This document shows positions 46,202 to 55,593 of a stretch of 64,000 nucleotides of DNA, piece by piece. The notes under the pieces were generated by a model. It worked only from the letters and a program-made list of their open reading frames with translations, was not told where the DNA came from and ran no database searches. The stretch comes from Methylobacterium sp. J-078 (lineage in GTDB: Bacteria > Pseudomonadota > Alphaproteobacteria > Rhizobiales > Beijerinckiaceae): NCBI RefSeq assembly GCF_022829285.1, contig NZ_JAKSYI010000108.1, positions 124,001 to 188,000 of the forward strand, read 5' to 3'. Position numbers and translations under genes: made by a program. Each line of letters starts with the position of its first letter. The stretch's first letter is position 1.

Positions 46202-47182
46202 TCAGCCCAGATAGTAGGTCGGCCAGCGCGGATGGAGGGGCGCGGCGGCACCCGCACCCCCGCGCGGGACGACGACGCTGCCCAGGCCGAGGGTGAACGG
46301 CAGCGGCGGCGCCCCTAGCAGCGCGAGGTACGTGTCGGGCAGGTGCTGGTGGAGATTCTCGAAGACGTAGGCGATGAGTTCGCAGCCGATGGACGGCGTC
46401 CTGACGGTGCCGGGAAGCGGCACCGGCTCGCCGATCGCCGTGTAGCCGTACCCTCCGAGGGCGAGCCGCGCCGTCGTGGCGAGGAGCAGGGCGGCGACCA
46501 CCATCCCGCCCTTCGGCGCGGGCTCGTAGAAGTCGTGGGTCTCGAAGACACGGTCCCAGCCATACGCGACCGTGTCGAGGGTGTTGAAGCAGCGGATCGC
46601 CCGTCCGGCGAAGGCCGTTCCTGGGCCGAACAGGGCCGCGAAAGCGGCGTTCCCCGGCGTCATCCCGGCGAAAGTCACGATGTGGATCGCGCTCGCCGGA
46701 GCCTGTCCGGCGAGCCAGAGGGCGACCACCGGCGCGAGGGTTCCGCCGAGACTGTGCCCCGTCACCGTGAGCGAACGCTCCGGCGGCAGCCCCGCGACGG
46801 CTCCGGCCAGCGTCACGCCCGCGTCATCGGTGAGAGCCCGCAGGTTGTCGAAACCGGTGGCCGTTCCGGCGGAGATCCTGGCCTCCGGGCTCCCGGGCCA
46901 GGGAACCATATCGCCGAATGGACTGTCCTCGTCGCCATCGGCCCAGTAGGCCGGCGAGAAGGGGTTGGGATAGGTGCCGCGGATCGCCAGCACGCATTCG
47001 CCCGTGACGCGATGGCGGGCGAGATAGGCGAAGTTGACGGGCGGGTCCGGCGGCGCGGCGAGCCAGACCAGGCTCCAGTCTCCCCCGGTGAGGGAATCGG
47101 TGGCGAGGTAGCCCGTGATCCTTCCGGGATCGCCATAGGCGATCCCCGCGAGGGTCATCAGTTCGGCGGTCGAGGGAGGCAT
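46202..47182 (-). CDS. lipase class 3 family alpha/beta hydrolase
   Basis: A 326-residue protein with the lipase_3 pattern: VTGECVLAIRGTYP before the core, then the nucleophile elbow GHSLGG with Ser144. A candidate Asp lies in FNTLDTVAYGW and a His further on. There is no signal peptide at the N-terminus (MPPSTAELMTLAGIAYGDPG), so if secreted it uses another route. ATG 47182 has GAGGG nine bases upstream. It lies 12 bases after the 208-residue unknown protein, so the two are probably an operon and may act together. Confidence 0.82.
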   Translation of the reverse strand: MPPSTAELMTLAGIAYGDPGRITGYLATDSLTGGDWSLVWLAAPPDPPVNFAYLARHRVTGECVLAIRGTYPNPFSPAYWADGDEDSPFGDMVPWPGSPEARISAGTATGFDNLRALTDDAGVTLAGAVAGLPPERSLTVTGHSLGGTLAPVVALWLAGQAPASAIHIVTFAGMTPGNAAFAALFGPGTAFAGRAIRCFNTLDTVAYGWDRVFETHDFYEPAPKGGMVVAALLLATTARLALGGYGYTAIGEPVPLPGTVRTPSIGCELIAYVFENLHQHLPDTYLALLGAPPLPFTLGLGSVVVPRGGAGAAAPLHPRWPTYYLG

Positions 47183-47194
47183 CGCGGAATTCCC

Positions 47195-47821
47195 TCAGCC
47201 GGTGACGACCGGGCCACCGCCGATCGGGACGGAATAGGCCGCGGCCGCGATCGGCACGAGCGGACTGCCCTGCTGGCTGACGAAGAACTGGCGCACCGTC
47301 GCGGTCACCAGGAAGGTGGCGCCGCTCGACGGCGTGAGTTGCACGAAGCCGCGATTGCCGGCCGCCTCGGTGATCGCGACCGATTGCGAGGCCAGCGCGA
47401 GGCCCGTCGCGACGTATTGCAGGCCGATGATGAGTGTCTGATTTGCCGGGACGGTCAAGTAGATGTTTGGGCCGGCCGGGGTGTTCTGGAAGTAGCTCGT
47501 GAAGTCCAGGATCCTAAGGTCGTAGTTCACCAGGTTGGCGGCGAGCTTGATCTTTCCTCCCGAGGGCGCAAGCACGAACGGCACTGTCGGCAGGTAGCGC
47601 AGCTGGATCTGAGCCGAACCGCTGCTCGCCGTATTGGTGATCTGGATGAACGTGCCCTGGAGGACCAGCGGCACCTGCGTCAGGCCGGGCACGATCGGCT
47701 CGCCGAGGATCTCGAACGGAACGCTGTAGGGTCCCGCGGCCAGGGACTTCACGGCATCGAAATCGTCGTCCGACATCATTCGGTCGGGGGGAAGCGCGGC
47801 GGGGTTCTCGACAATCAGCAT
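47195..47821 (-). CDS. hypothetical beta-rich protein co-transcribed with the lipase
   Basis: A 208-residue protein without signal peptide or membrane helix. It is rich in Val, Ile, Thr, Pro and Ser with alternating strand-like segments (VPLVLQGTFIQITNTASSGS, IYLTVPANQTLIIGLQYVAT) and almost no charged residues in the second half. The texture is that of an extracellular or virion-like beta-sandwich. ATG 47821 has AGAGGTG upstream. It precedes the lipase by 12 bases. No family was recognised. Confidence 0.7.
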   Translation of the reverse strand: MLIVENPAALPPDRMMSDDDFDAVKSLAAGPYSVPFEILGEPIVPGLTQVPLVLQGTFIQITNTASSGSAQIQLRYLPTVPFVLAPSGGKIKLAANLVNYDLRILDFTSYFQNTPAGPNIYLTVPANQTLIIGLQYVATGLALASQSVAITEAAGNRGFVQLTPSSGATFLVTATVRQFFVSQQGSPLVPIAAAAYSVPIGGGPVVTG

Positions 47822-48188
47822 GGCGTCACCTCTGGAGCGGGGAGGCCGGCGCAAACGCCTGGACGAAGCGCCGGAACGGTTCGCACGCTGTCAGGAGTAC
47901 GGTCGCGCGCCATCGACGACGGTCTGGGCGGCACGCCACGACACTGCGGTCTGAGAATCGGAGGATTCTGTTCCTGAACTTGCGATTGTGAGCATAGCTC
48001 TTTGAACAACCTGAAGCAACGATTAATCCTACCTCAGGTTGTTATTTATGGGTGCAATGCCGCCGGTCAGTCGGCGCTCCGCGACCCGGTCGCCCCCCGT
48101 CGCCTTGACTTCGTACCCCCCGCGTGAATGGTGCGCCGCTCAATCCCAAGAGCCCGTGATCCGTCAGTTTGTGATGCAACAGCCCGCC
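47822..48188. other. divergent intergenic region before aspS
   Basis: Lower GC than the surrounding genes, especially 47980-48050. A perfect 10-bp inverted repeat (AACAACCTGA at 48005-48014, TCAGGTTGTT at 48034-48043) with a 19-base spacer is followed by ATTTATG; it is listed separately. An open frame from 48039 runs into aspS but has no good start signal. Confidence 0.5.
48005..48043. promoter_or_regulatory. 10-bp inverted repeat upstream of aspS
   Basis: AACAACCTGA and TCAGGTTGTT pair perfectly around 19 bases and are followed on the plus strand by ATTTATG. It could be an operator for the lipase operon or aspS, or a terminator-like element between the two divergent units. Its AT-rich surroundings fit a promoter region. 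Confidence 0.45.
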
Positions 48189-50003
48189 ATGCACCGTTAC
48201 CGGACCCATACCTGCGGGGCGCTTCGTCCGTCCGATGTCGGCCAGGGCGTACGCCTCTCCGGCTGGTGCCACCGCATCCGGGACCATGGCGGCGTGCTGT
48301 TCATCGACCTGCGCGACCATTACGGCCTGACCCAGTGCGTGGTGGATTCGGATTCGAAGGCCTTCCAGGCCGCCAACGCGGCGCGCTCCGAGTGGGTCAT
48401 CCGCATCGACGGCCGGGTCCGCACCCGCCCGGCCGGCACCGAGAACCCGGATCTGCCCACCGGCGCGCTGGAGGTCTACATCGACGACCTCGAGGTGCTC
48501 GGCCCGGCGGGCGAGCTGCCGATGCCGGTCTTCGGCGACCTCGACTACCCGGAGGAGACGCGGCTCAAGTACCGCTTCCTCGACCTGCGCCGCGAGAAGC
48601 TGCACGCCAATATCATGAAGCGCGGCGCGATCATCGACAGCCTGCGCCGGCGCATGCGCGAGGGGGGCTTCTTCGAGTTCCAGACGCCGATCCTCACCGC
48701 CTCCTCGCCGGAGGGCGCACGCGACTACCTCGTCCCCTCCCGCGTGCACCCGGGCAAGTTCTACGCGCTGCCGCAGGCCCCGCAGCAGTTCAAGCAGCTG
48801 ACGATGATCGCGGGCTTCGACCGCTACTTCCAGATCGCGCCCTGCTTCCGCGACGAGGACGCGCGCGCCGACCGGAGCCCGGGCGAGTTCTACCAGCTCG
48901 ACATCGAGATGAGCTTCGTCACCCAGGAAGACGTGTTCCAGGCGGTGGAGCCCGTCCTGCGCTCGGTCTTCGAGGAATTCGCCGAGGGCAAGCGCGTCAC
49001 CGGCACCTTCCCGCGCATTCCCTATGCCGAGGCGATGCTGAAGTACGGCGTCGACAAGCCGGACCTGCGCAACCCGCTGATCATCGCCGACGTGACGGCC
49101 GAGTTCGCCCGCGAGGACGTCGCCTTCAAGGCGTTCAAGGGCGTGATCGCGTCCGGCGGCGTGGTCCGGGCCATCCCCGCCACGGGGGCGGCGACCCAGC
49201 CGCGCTCGTTCTTCGACAAGCTCAACGACTTCGCCCGCGCCGAGGGCGCCCCGGGCCTCGGCTACATCATCTTCGAGGACGACGGCGGCACGATCACGGG
49301 CAAGGGCCCGATCGCCAAGTTCATCCCGGCCGAGGTCCAGGCGGCCATTCGCGAAAAGACCGGCATGAAGGCCGGCGACGCGGTGTTCTTCTCCGCCGGC
49401 ACCGAGGCCAAGGCGGCGGCCCTCGCCGGCAAGGCCCGCATCCGCATCGGCGACGAACTCGCCCTGTCCGACAAGGACCAGTACGCGTTCTGCTGGATCA
49501 CCGACTTCCCGATGTACGAGTGGAACGAGGACGAGAAGCGGATCGACTTCTCGCATAACCCGTTCTCGATGCCGAACTTCGAGCGCGAGGCGTTCCTCGC
49601 CCTCGACCCGGCGGACGCCGAGACGATCCTGAACATCAAGGCGTTCCAGTACGACATCGTCTGCAACGGCACCGAACTGTCCTCGGGCGCGATCCGCAAC
49701 CATCGCCCCGACGTGATGGAGAAGGCCTTCGGCATCGCCGGCTACGGCCTCGCGGTGCTGGAGGAGAAGTTCGGCGGCATGCTCAACGCCCTGAAGCTCG
49801 GCGCCCCCCCGCACGGCGGCATCGCGCCGGGCATCGACCGCATCGTCATGCTGCTCTGCGGCGAGCAGAACCTGCGCGAGGTCGTGCTGTTCCCCATGAA
49901 CCAGCGCGCCGAGGACCTGATGATGGGGGCGCCGGCCGAGGCCACGCCGAAGCAGCTGCGCGAGCTCCACATCCGCCTCAACCTGCCCGAGAAGGGCGCC
50001 TGA
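48189..50003 (+). CDS. aspS: aspartyl-tRNA synthetase
   Basis: A class II synthetase of 604 residues: N-terminal OB-fold anticodon domain ([25 protein letters not shown]), motif 2 in [19 protein letters not shown], the bacterial GAD insertion, and motif 3 in [15 protein letters not shown] 48189 ([14 protein letters not shown]) begins the family core; the frame is open 150 bases further upstream without a ribosome binding site. Alphaproteobacteria often use a non-discriminating form together with GatCAB, which cannot be judged here. Confidence 0.96.
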   Translation: MHRYRTHTCGALRPSDVGQGVRLSGWCHRIRDHGGVLFIDLRDHYGLTQCVVDSDSKAFQAANAARSEWVIRIDGRVRTRPAGTENPDLPTGALEVYIDDLEVLGPAGELPMPVFGDLDYPEETRLKYRFLDLRREKLHANIMKRGAIIDSLRRRMREGGFFEFQTPILTASSPEGARDYLVPSRVHPGKFYALPQAPQQFKQLTMIAGFDRYFQIAPCFRDEDARADRSPGEFYQLDIEMSFVTQEDVFQAVEPVLRSVFEEFAEGKRVTGTFPRIPYAEAMLKYGVDKPDLRNPLIIADVTAEFAREDVAFKAFKGVIASGGVVRAIPATGAATQPRSFFDKLNDFARAEGAPGLGYIIFEDDGGTITGKGPIAKFIPAEVQAAIREKTGMKAGDAVFFSAGTEAKAAALAGKARIRIGDELALSDKDQYAFCWITDFPMYEWNEDEKRIDFSHNPFSMPNFEREAFLALDPADAETILNIKAFQYDIVCNGTELSSGAIRNHRPDVMEKAFGIAGYGLAVLEEKFGGMLNALKLGAPPHGGIAPGIDRIVMLLCGEQNLREVVLFPMNQRAEDLMMGAPAEATPKQLRELHIRLNLPEKGA

Positions 50004-50010
50004 GGCCGAC

Positions 50011-50045
50011 CGGCCCCGCGGCCCCGCACCGGGGCGGCGGGGCCG
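50011..50045 (+). terminator. possible terminator hairpin after aspS
   Basis: CGGCCCCGC at 50011-50019 pairs perfectly with GCGGGGCCG at 50037-50045, and a second stem GCCCCG/CGGGGC lies inside. It begins eight bases after the aspS stop. No T-run follows. Confidence 0.5.
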
Positions 50046-50072
50046 TCCGGGGCAAGACCTCCCGAGGCGACC

Positions 50073-50945
50073 ATGCCGAGCGTGATCGCCGTCGTCGTGG
50101 CGCATGACAGCGCCGAGCGCCTGCCGGCCTGTCTGAGCGCCCTCGCGGCCGAGCACGTCCCGGCCCTCGTGGTGGACAATGCGAGCCGGGACACCTCGGT
50201 GGCCGTGGCCCGCGCGGCCGGGGCCGAGGTGGTGGAGAACCCCCGCAACGAGGGGTACGGCCGCGCCAACAACATCGGCGTGGCGGCGGCCCGGCGCGCC
50301 GAGCGCGTCCTGATCCTCAACCCGGACGTGGTCCTGCGGCCGGGCGCCGTGGACGCGCTGCTGGCCGCCGCGCGCGCCTACCCGGATGCCGGGCTGCTCG
50401 CGCCCCGGCTGGTCGAGCCGGACGGGCGCGTCTTTTTCCAGCCGCGCTCGCTCCTCTCACCCTATCTGGCGAACCCGAAGGGTCGGCGCGCCCTGCCGGA
50501 GGGAGACGTCTGCGCGCCCTTCCTCTCCGGCGCCTGCCTGATGCTGCGCCGCGACCTGTTCCTGGCCCTGGGCGGCTTCGATCCCAACATCTTCCTCTTC
50601 TACGAGGACGACGATTTCTGCCGCCGGATGGCGGATGCGGGCCATGCCCTCGTGCATGTCCACGCAGCCCAAGCCGTGCACGAGCGCGGGCGCTCCTGCG
50701 CGCCGGAGCCCGGCCGGGTGTTCCGCACGCGCTGGCACCAGGCCTGGTCGCGGGCCTATGTCTGCGCCAAATACGGCCTGTCCGATCCGAGTCTCGGCGT
50801 GCTCGCGGCCAACCTGCCGAAGGCAGCCCTGACCGGCCTCGCTCTGCGGCGCGGGCGCTTCGAGCGGTATGCGGGCTCCGCCGCCGGCGCCTTCGCGGCC
50901 CTGCGCGGTTTCAGCGCCCTCGCCCGCGAGGGCCTGCTTCCATGA
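50073..50945 (+). CDS. glycosyltransferase family 2 protein
   Basis: A 290-residue GT-A enzyme of the rhamnosyltransferase-like type: VIAVVVAHDSAERLPACLSAL at the start, NEGYGRANNIGVAAA and ILNPDVVLRPGAV (DxD-like NPD), then GGFDPNIFLFYEDDDFCRRM near the C-terminus. It would transfer a sugar to a surface polysaccharide; donor and acceptor are unknown. The next gene starts in its stop codon (ATGA), so the pair is coupled. Confidence 0.9.
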   Translation: MPSVIAVVVAHDSAERLPACLSALAAEHVPALVVDNASRDTSVAVARAAGAEVVENPRNEGYGRANNIGVAAARRAERVLILNPDVVLRPGAVDALLAAARAYPDAGLLAPRLVEPDGRVFFQPRSLLSPYLANPKGRRALPEGDVCAPFLSGACLMLRRDLFLALGGFDPNIFLFYEDDDFCRRMADAGHALVHVHAAQAVHERGRSCAPEPGRVFRTRWHQAWSRAYVCAKYGLSDPSLGVLAANLPKAALTGLALRRGRFERYAGSAAGAFAALRGFSALAREGLLP

Positions 50946-51388
50946 GTAAAATCCATGCGGGAAGGCACCACCCCGTGATGAAGCGCCTCACGCCCGCCGA
51001 GGCCCTCGCCCGCGCGGTCGACGCCCTCGTGGCCCAGGGCTTCGCCGTGAGCGCGCGCAACACGCGGGGCGACAGCGTCTACCTCAAGCCCGGCGCCTGC
51101 GCCTTCGCCCTGCGGGTCTCGAACCACGCCCGCACCCCGAAGCAGCGCAAGAACCACCCCGACGCCATCACCAGCCTCGTCCTGCGCGACCCGACCTCGG
51201 AGGTGGCGCTGGCGGAGGCGATCGCCGTGGCGGTGCGCAATTTTGCCGGTGAACGGGCCAAGCGCGAGCGGGGGCCTGCCGGGAATGCCATGTCCGGTCA
51301 GGGATCGCGGCCCTGCGACCAGGCTGCGACGGCCGGGGGCTGTTCCGACAGGGGCGCGCCGATGTCGGACAGCCCCGCCGAGGTCTAG
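50942..51388 (+). CDS. hypothetical protein coupled to the glycosyltransferase
   Basis: A 148-residue protein. The first ~105 residues form a compact, probably alpha/beta domain (LTPAEALARAVDALVAQGFAV, AFALRVSNHARTPKQRKNHP). The rest, from NAMSGQGS on, is low-complexity and may be read-through of the usual C-terminus. The ATG overlaps the glycosyltransferase stop. Its 3' end overlaps the end of the convergent DUF3297 gene by four bases. No family was recognised. Confidence 0.65.
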   Translation: MSKIHAGRHHPVMKRLTPAEALARAVDALVAQGFAVSARNTRGDSVYLKPGACAFALRVSNHARTPKQRKNHPDAITSLVLRDPTSEVALAEAIAVAVRNFAGERAKRERGPAGNAMSGQGSRPCDQAATAGGCSDRGAPMSDSPAEV

Positions 51389-51639
51389 CCTTCGGCCGGA
51401 GCGTCGTCGCGAAAATACGGCTCCACGGGGCCCTTGAGCTTCACCGTCATCGGGTTGCCGGCGCGGTCCAGGGTCTTGCCGGCCGAGAGGCGGACCCAGC
51501 CTTCGCTGACGCAGTATTCCTCGACATTGGTCTTCTCGACGCCCTTGAAGCGGATGCCGATGCCGCGCTCCAGCATCTTCTCGTCGTAGAACGGGCTGTT
51601 GGGATTCACAGCGAGGCGGTCGGGGGGCGTATCGGACAT
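51385..51639 (-). CDS. DUF3297 family protein
   Basis: An 84-residue protein matching the DUF3297 pattern: PPDRLAVNPNSPFYDEKML, GIGIRFKGVEKTNVEEYCVS and GWVRLSAGKTLDRAGNPMT. Members are widespread in Proteobacteria and sometimes labelled glutathione peroxidase without evidence. Small, soluble, one cysteine. The gene stands alone, convergent with the preceding hypothetical gene. Confidence 0.88.
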   Translation of the reverse strand: MSDTPPDRLAVNPNSPFYDEKMLERGIGIRFKGVEKTNVEEYCVSEGWVRLSAGKTLDRAGNPMTVKLKGPVEPYFRDDAPAEG

Positions 51640-52027
51640 CGTCGCGGGCCTTGGATCGGTTCACGTCGTGCGGTGTGGACGGCGAGCGCTAGCGGGTAAG
51701 GGATTCGACGCGAGGCCGCAACGCCGAGCCGGCCGGAGCCTCGCTGCGGGGGTCGCCAGGAACGCAATCCCCGTCGCGATGGAACAAAACGCCCCGATCG
51801 TCAGCGTCGCGCCGCGATCCAGACGCGACAGGAGCGCCCCGCCGTAGGAGTTTGTGCCGATGGGGAAACCGGTCCGAACGGCGGGCGGGCACGGTCGATC
51901 CGGGTCTCCAGCCGCGGGTTGCGCCCATCCGGCAGCCGGTGCAACAGGAGCCCCCAGCGAAAATCCCGCCGATGATGGGAGACGCGCTCCGATGACGGGG
52001 CAGCGCGCAATCCTGAGGAGGACGACC
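51640..52027. other. 388-base intergenic region before maeB, with a gene remnant
   Basis: Holds the acetyltransferase-like remnant listed separately and the maeB leader. GGAGG at 52014-52018 is the maeB ribosome binding site. No intact gene was found. Confidence 0.5.
51750..51875 (-). pseudogene. remnant of a hexapeptide-repeat acetyltransferase gene
   Basis: Read on the minus strand, one frame encodes a stretch of the type FPIGTNSYGG...LSRLDRGATLTIG, then AFCSIATGIAFL. This closely follows the pattern of CatB/xenobiotic-type hexapeptide acetyltransferases (a GxxSYG motif, then IGxFCSIAxGV). The expected continuation (GGNH and the repeat coils) is missing and the flanks lose the frame, so it looks like a decayed fragment. 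The limits given are approximate. Chance resemblance in GC-rich sequence is possible. Confidence 0.4.
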
Positions 52028-54361
52028 ATGGGCGACAATATGTCCGACGATCTCAAGTCGGGAGCGCTCGTCTACCATCGACTGCCGCGGCCCGGGAAAC
52101 TGGAGATCCAGGCAACGAAGCCGCTGGGCAACCAGCGCGACCTGGCTCTGGCCTACTCGCCCGGTGTCGCCGCCGCCTGCATGGCGATCCACGAGGATCC
52201 CCAGGAGGCCGCCACCCTCACCATCCGCCAGAATCTCGTCGCGGTGCTCACCAACGGCACGGCCGTGCTGGGCCTCGGCGATATCGGCCCCCTCGCCTCG
52301 AAGCCCGTGATGGAGGGCAAGGCCGTCCTGTTCAAGAAGTTCGCCGGCATCGACGTGTTCGACATCGAGGTTGCCCAGCACGACGTGGCCAAGCTCGTCG
52401 ACGTGGTCTGCGCCCTGGAGCCGACCTTCGGCGGCATCAACCTCGAGGACATCAAGGCGCCCGAGTGTTTCGAGGTCGAGGAGCAGTGCCGGGCCCGGAT
52501 GAACATCCCGGTCTTCCACGACGACCAGCATGGCACCGCGATCATCGTGGCGGCCGCCGTCCTCAACGGCCTGGAACTCGCCGGCAAGCAGCTCTCCGAC
52601 GTCCGCATCGTCACCTCAGGGGCGGGCGCGGCGGCGCTGGCCTGCCTCAACCTGCTGGTGTCGCTGGGCGCCCGCGTCGAGAACATCACGGTCACCGACA
52701 TCAAGGGCGTGGTCTACAAGGGCCGCGCCGAACTGATGGACCGCTGGAAGGACGTCTACGCGCAGGAGACGCAGGCCCGGACGCTCGCCGAGGTCATCCC
52801 CGGTGCCGACGTGTTCATCGGCCTCTCGGCCGGCGGTGTCCTGAAGCCCGAATACCTGGAGAAGATGGCCGACAAGCCGCTGATCATGGCGCTGGCCAAT
52901 CCCTACCCCGAGATCATGCCGGACCTCGCGCAGGAGAAGCGCCCCGACGCGATGATCTGCACCGGACGCTCGGACTTCCCCAACCAGGTCAACAACGTCC
53001 TCTGCTTCCCCTACATCTTCCGGGGGGCGCTCGATGTCGGCGCCACCTCGATCAACGAGGAGATGAAGCAGGCCGCCGTGAAGGCGATCGCGGCGCTGGC
53101 CCGCGAAACCCCCTCCGACGTGGTCGCCCGCGCCTATGGCGGCGAGGCCCGGCCCTTCGGCCCGCGCTCGCTGATCCCGAGCCCGTTCGATCCGCGCCTG
53201 ATCCTGCGCATCGCCCCGGCCGTCGCGCAGGCCGCGATGGATTCGGGCGTCGCCGGGCGGCCGCTCGAGAACATCCAGGCCTATACCGACAGCCTCGACC
53301 GCTTCGTCCACCGCTCGGGCTTCATCATGAAGCCGATCTTCTCCAAGGCGAAGGAGAACCCCAAGCGGGTCATCTACACCGAGGGTGAGGACGAGCGCGT
53401 GCTGCGCGCCGCGCAGGCGATCTGCGAGGACAAGGTCGCCCGGCCGATCCTCGTCGGCCGGCCCCGGGTGATCGAGACCCGGATCAAGCGCTTCGGCCTC
53501 TCCCTGAAACAGGGCGTCGACTTCGACCTCATCGATCCCGAGGACGATCCGCGCTACCGCGACTACGTCGCCACCTACCTGGAGGCCGCCGGACGGCGGG
53601 GCATCACGCCGGACGCCGCCCGCACCCTGGTGCGCACCAACAACACCGTGATCGGCGCCATCGCGGTGCGCCGCGGCGAGGCGGACGCGCTGATCTGCGG
53701 CCTCGAAGGGCGCTTCGAGACCCGCCTGCGGGTGATCCGCGACGTGATCGGCCTCGCCCCCGGCGTGCTCGACTTCGCCGCCATGAGCCTGATCGTCACC
53801 AAGGAGGGCGCCTACTTCCTCGCAGACACCCATGTCCGCACGGACCCCAGTGCCGAGGAGATCGCGGATGTGGCCGTGGCCTGCGCCGAGCATGTCAGCC
53901 GCTTCGGCCTGACGCCGAAGATCGCGCTCCTCAGCCACTCGGATTTCGGGCAGTCGGATTCGCGCTCGGCGGTGAAGATGCGCACCGCCCTGGGGCTGAT
54001 CCGCGAGCGCCGGTCCGACCTCGAGGTCGACGGCGAGATGCAGGCCGATTCCGCCCTGTCGGAGATCATCCGCGACCGGGTGATGCCGGCCTCGCGCCTC
54101 AAGGGGGCGGCCAACGTGCTGATCCTGCCGAACCTGGACGCGGCCAACATCGCCTTCCAGTTCGCCAAGGTGCTGGCCGATGCGCTCCCCGTGGGGCCGC
54201 TGCTCATCGGCCCGGCCAAGCCGGCCCACATCCTGTCGCCGTCGGTCACCGCCCGCGGCATCGTCAACGTCACGGCCGCCGCCGTGGTCGAGGCGCAGGC
54301 GGCCGAGGTCGGGGCCAGCCCCGTCCTGGCCGAGCCCGGCGTCGGGCCGACCTCCGCTTAA
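52028..54361 (+). CDS. maeB: NADP-dependent malic enzyme (MaeB type, with phosphotransacetylase-like domain)
   Basis: Oxidative decarboxylation of malate to pyruvate. The 777-residue protein has the malic enzyme N-terminal domain ([40 protein letters not shown]), an NAD(P)-binding domain with [12 protein letters not shown] at about residue 197, and from about residue 440 a C-terminal phosphotransacetylase-like region ([20 protein letters not shown] ... [11 protein letters not shown]), the standard MaeB architecture. The C-terminal domain is thought to have a regulatory role. ATG 52028 has GGAGG nine bases upstream. The coenzyme preference is taken from the family. Confidence 0.94.
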   Translation: MGDNMSDDLKSGALVYHRLPRPGKLEIQATKPLGNQRDLALAYSPGVAAACMAIHEDPQEAATLTIRQNLVAVLTNGTAVLGLGDIGPLASKPVMEGKAVLFKKFAGIDVFDIEVAQHDVAKLVDVVCALEPTFGGINLEDIKAPECFEVEEQCRARMNIPVFHDDQHGTAIIVAAAVLNGLELAGKQLSDVRIVTSGAGAAALACLNLLVSLGARVENITVTDIKGVVYKGRAELMDRWKDVYAQETQARTLAEVIPGADVFIGLSAGGVLKPEYLEKMADKPLIMALANPYPEIMPDLAQEKRPDAMICTGRSDFPNQVNNVLCFPYIFRGALDVGATSINEEMKQAAVKAIAALARETPSDVVARAYGGEARPFGPRSLIPSPFDPRLILRIAPAVAQAAMDSGVAGRPLENIQAYTDSLDRFVHRSGFIMKPIFSKAKENPKRVIYTEGEDERVLRAAQAICEDKVARPILVGRPRVIETRIKRFGLSLKQGVDFDLIDPEDDPRYRDYVATYLEAAGRRGITPDAARTLVRTNNTVIGAIAVRRGEADALICGLEGRFETRLRVIRDVIGLAPGVLDFAAMSLIVTKEGAYFLADTHVRTDPSAEEIADVAVACAEHVSRFGLTPKIALLSHSDFGQSDSRSAVKMRTALGLIRERRSDLEVDGEMQADSALSEIIRDRVMPASRLKGAANVLILPNLDAANIAFQFAKVLADALPVGPLLIGPAKPAHILSPSVTARGIVNVTAAAVVEAQAAEVGASPVLAEPGVGPTSA

Positions 54362-54413
54362 GGGGTCCGACGAGGGTCCCCGGCAAGGGGCGGACCCGCG
54401 CGTGGGACGCAAG

Positions 54414-54434
54414 GGCGGCGGCTGAGCCGCCGCC
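54414..54434 (+). terminator. possible terminator hairpin after maeB
   Basis: GGCGGCGGC and GCCGCCGCC pair perfectly around TGA, about 50 bases after the maeB stop. GC-rich with no T-run. Confidence 0.4.
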
Positions 54435-54530
54435 TCGCCCTCGCCCGTCAAATGCGATAGCCCTGCTCGTGAGGGGCGTGCGACGACCGGGCGCTGGTCC
54501 GGTTCGCCGTCGCGGGACGGGAGACACGGG

Positions 54531-55505
54531 ATGCAACTCGGCATGATCGGCCTCGGCCGAATGGGCGGCAACATCGTCCGCCGCCTGCTGCGGGACGGGC
54601 ACGAGGCGGTGGTCTTCGACCAGAACCCGGAGGCGGTCGCCGCCCTGGTGTCGGAGGGCGCGGTGGGGGCCGACAGCCTCGCCGACTTCGTCGCCAAGCT
54701 CAGCCTCCCCCGCGCCGCCTGGGTGATGCTCCCGGCAGGCACCATCACGGAGGCCACGGTGAAGTCCCTCGGCGGTCTGATGGCCGCGGACGACGTCATC
54801 ATCGACGGCGGCAACTCGTTCTACAAGGACGACATCCGCCGCGCCGCCGAGCTGAAGGGCGCCGGCATCCACTACGTCGACGTCGGCACCTCCGGCGGCG
54901 TCTGGGGCCTGGAGCGCGGCTACTGCATGATGATCGGCGGCGACCAAGCCGCCCTGGAACGCCTCGACCCGATCTTCCGGACCCTGGCGCCGGGCGTGGG
55001 CACCATCCCGAAGACGCCCGGGCGCGAGGGCCGCGACCCGCGGGCGGAGGCCGGCTACATCCATGCGGGCCCGAGCGGGGCGGGCCACTTCGTGAAGATG
55101 GTCCATAACGGCATCGAGTACGGCCTGATGCAGGCCTATGCCGAGGGCTTCGACATCCTCCGGCACGCCGATTCCGAGGACCTGCCCGAGGCCCAGCGCT
55201 TCGACCTGAACATCGGCGACATCGCCGAGGTCTGGCGGCGCGGCAGCGTGGTTTCGTCCTGGCTCCTCGACCTCACCGCCGGGGCGCTCGCCCAGGACGA
55301 GCACCTGGAGAACTTCACCGGCTTCGTCGCCGATTCCGGCGAGGGACGCTGGACCCTGAACGCGGCGATCGAGGAATCGGTGCCCGCCAACGTGCTCTCG
55401 GCCGCCCTCTACGCGCGCTTCCGCTCCCGCGAGGAGGCGAGCTACGCCGACAAGCTGCTCTCGGCCATGCGCAAGGGATTCGGCGGCCACCAGGAGCCGA
55501 AATAG
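54531..55505 (+). CDS. gnd: 6-phosphogluconate dehydrogenase (decarboxylating), short form
   Basis: Converts 6-phosphogluconate to ribulose 5-phosphate. The 324-residue protein has the dinucleotide fold [16 protein letters not shown], the substrate loop [25 protein letters not shown] and the catalytic segment [19 protein letters not shown]. The length and motifs fit the short, often NAD-dependent type found in bacteria without a full-length Gnd. pgl follows 88 bases downstream, so both steps are encoded together. Confidence 0.93.
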   Translation: MQLGMIGLGRMGGNIVRRLLRDGHEAVVFDQNPEAVAALVSEGAVGADSLADFVAKLSLPRAAWVMLPAGTITEATVKSLGGLMAADDVIIDGGNSFYKDDIRRAAELKGAGIHYVDVGTSGGVWGLERGYCMMIGGDQAALERLDPIFRTLAPGVGTIPKTPGREGRDPRAEAGYIHAGPSGAGHFVKMVHNGIEYGLMQAYAEGFDILRHADSEDLPEAQRFDLNIGDIAEVWRRGSVVSSWLLDLTAGALAQDEHLENFTGFVADSGEGRWTLNAAIEESVPANVLSAALYARFRSREEASYADKLLSAMRKGFGGHQEPK

Positions 55506-55593
55506 GCCCCGAAGGCGCGCTTCGGCTTGCCTGCCCGTCCGGGGGATCGCCCCCGGATCGATCAACTCCCTGCCACCCGCTATCGAGGTGCCG

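Noticed and set aside
48042..50156. Minus-strand open frame of 704 codons
   Set aside because: Antisense shadow of aspS.
52616..54814. Minus-strand open frame of 732 codons
   Set aside because: Antisense shadow of maeB and gnd; no recognisable protein features.
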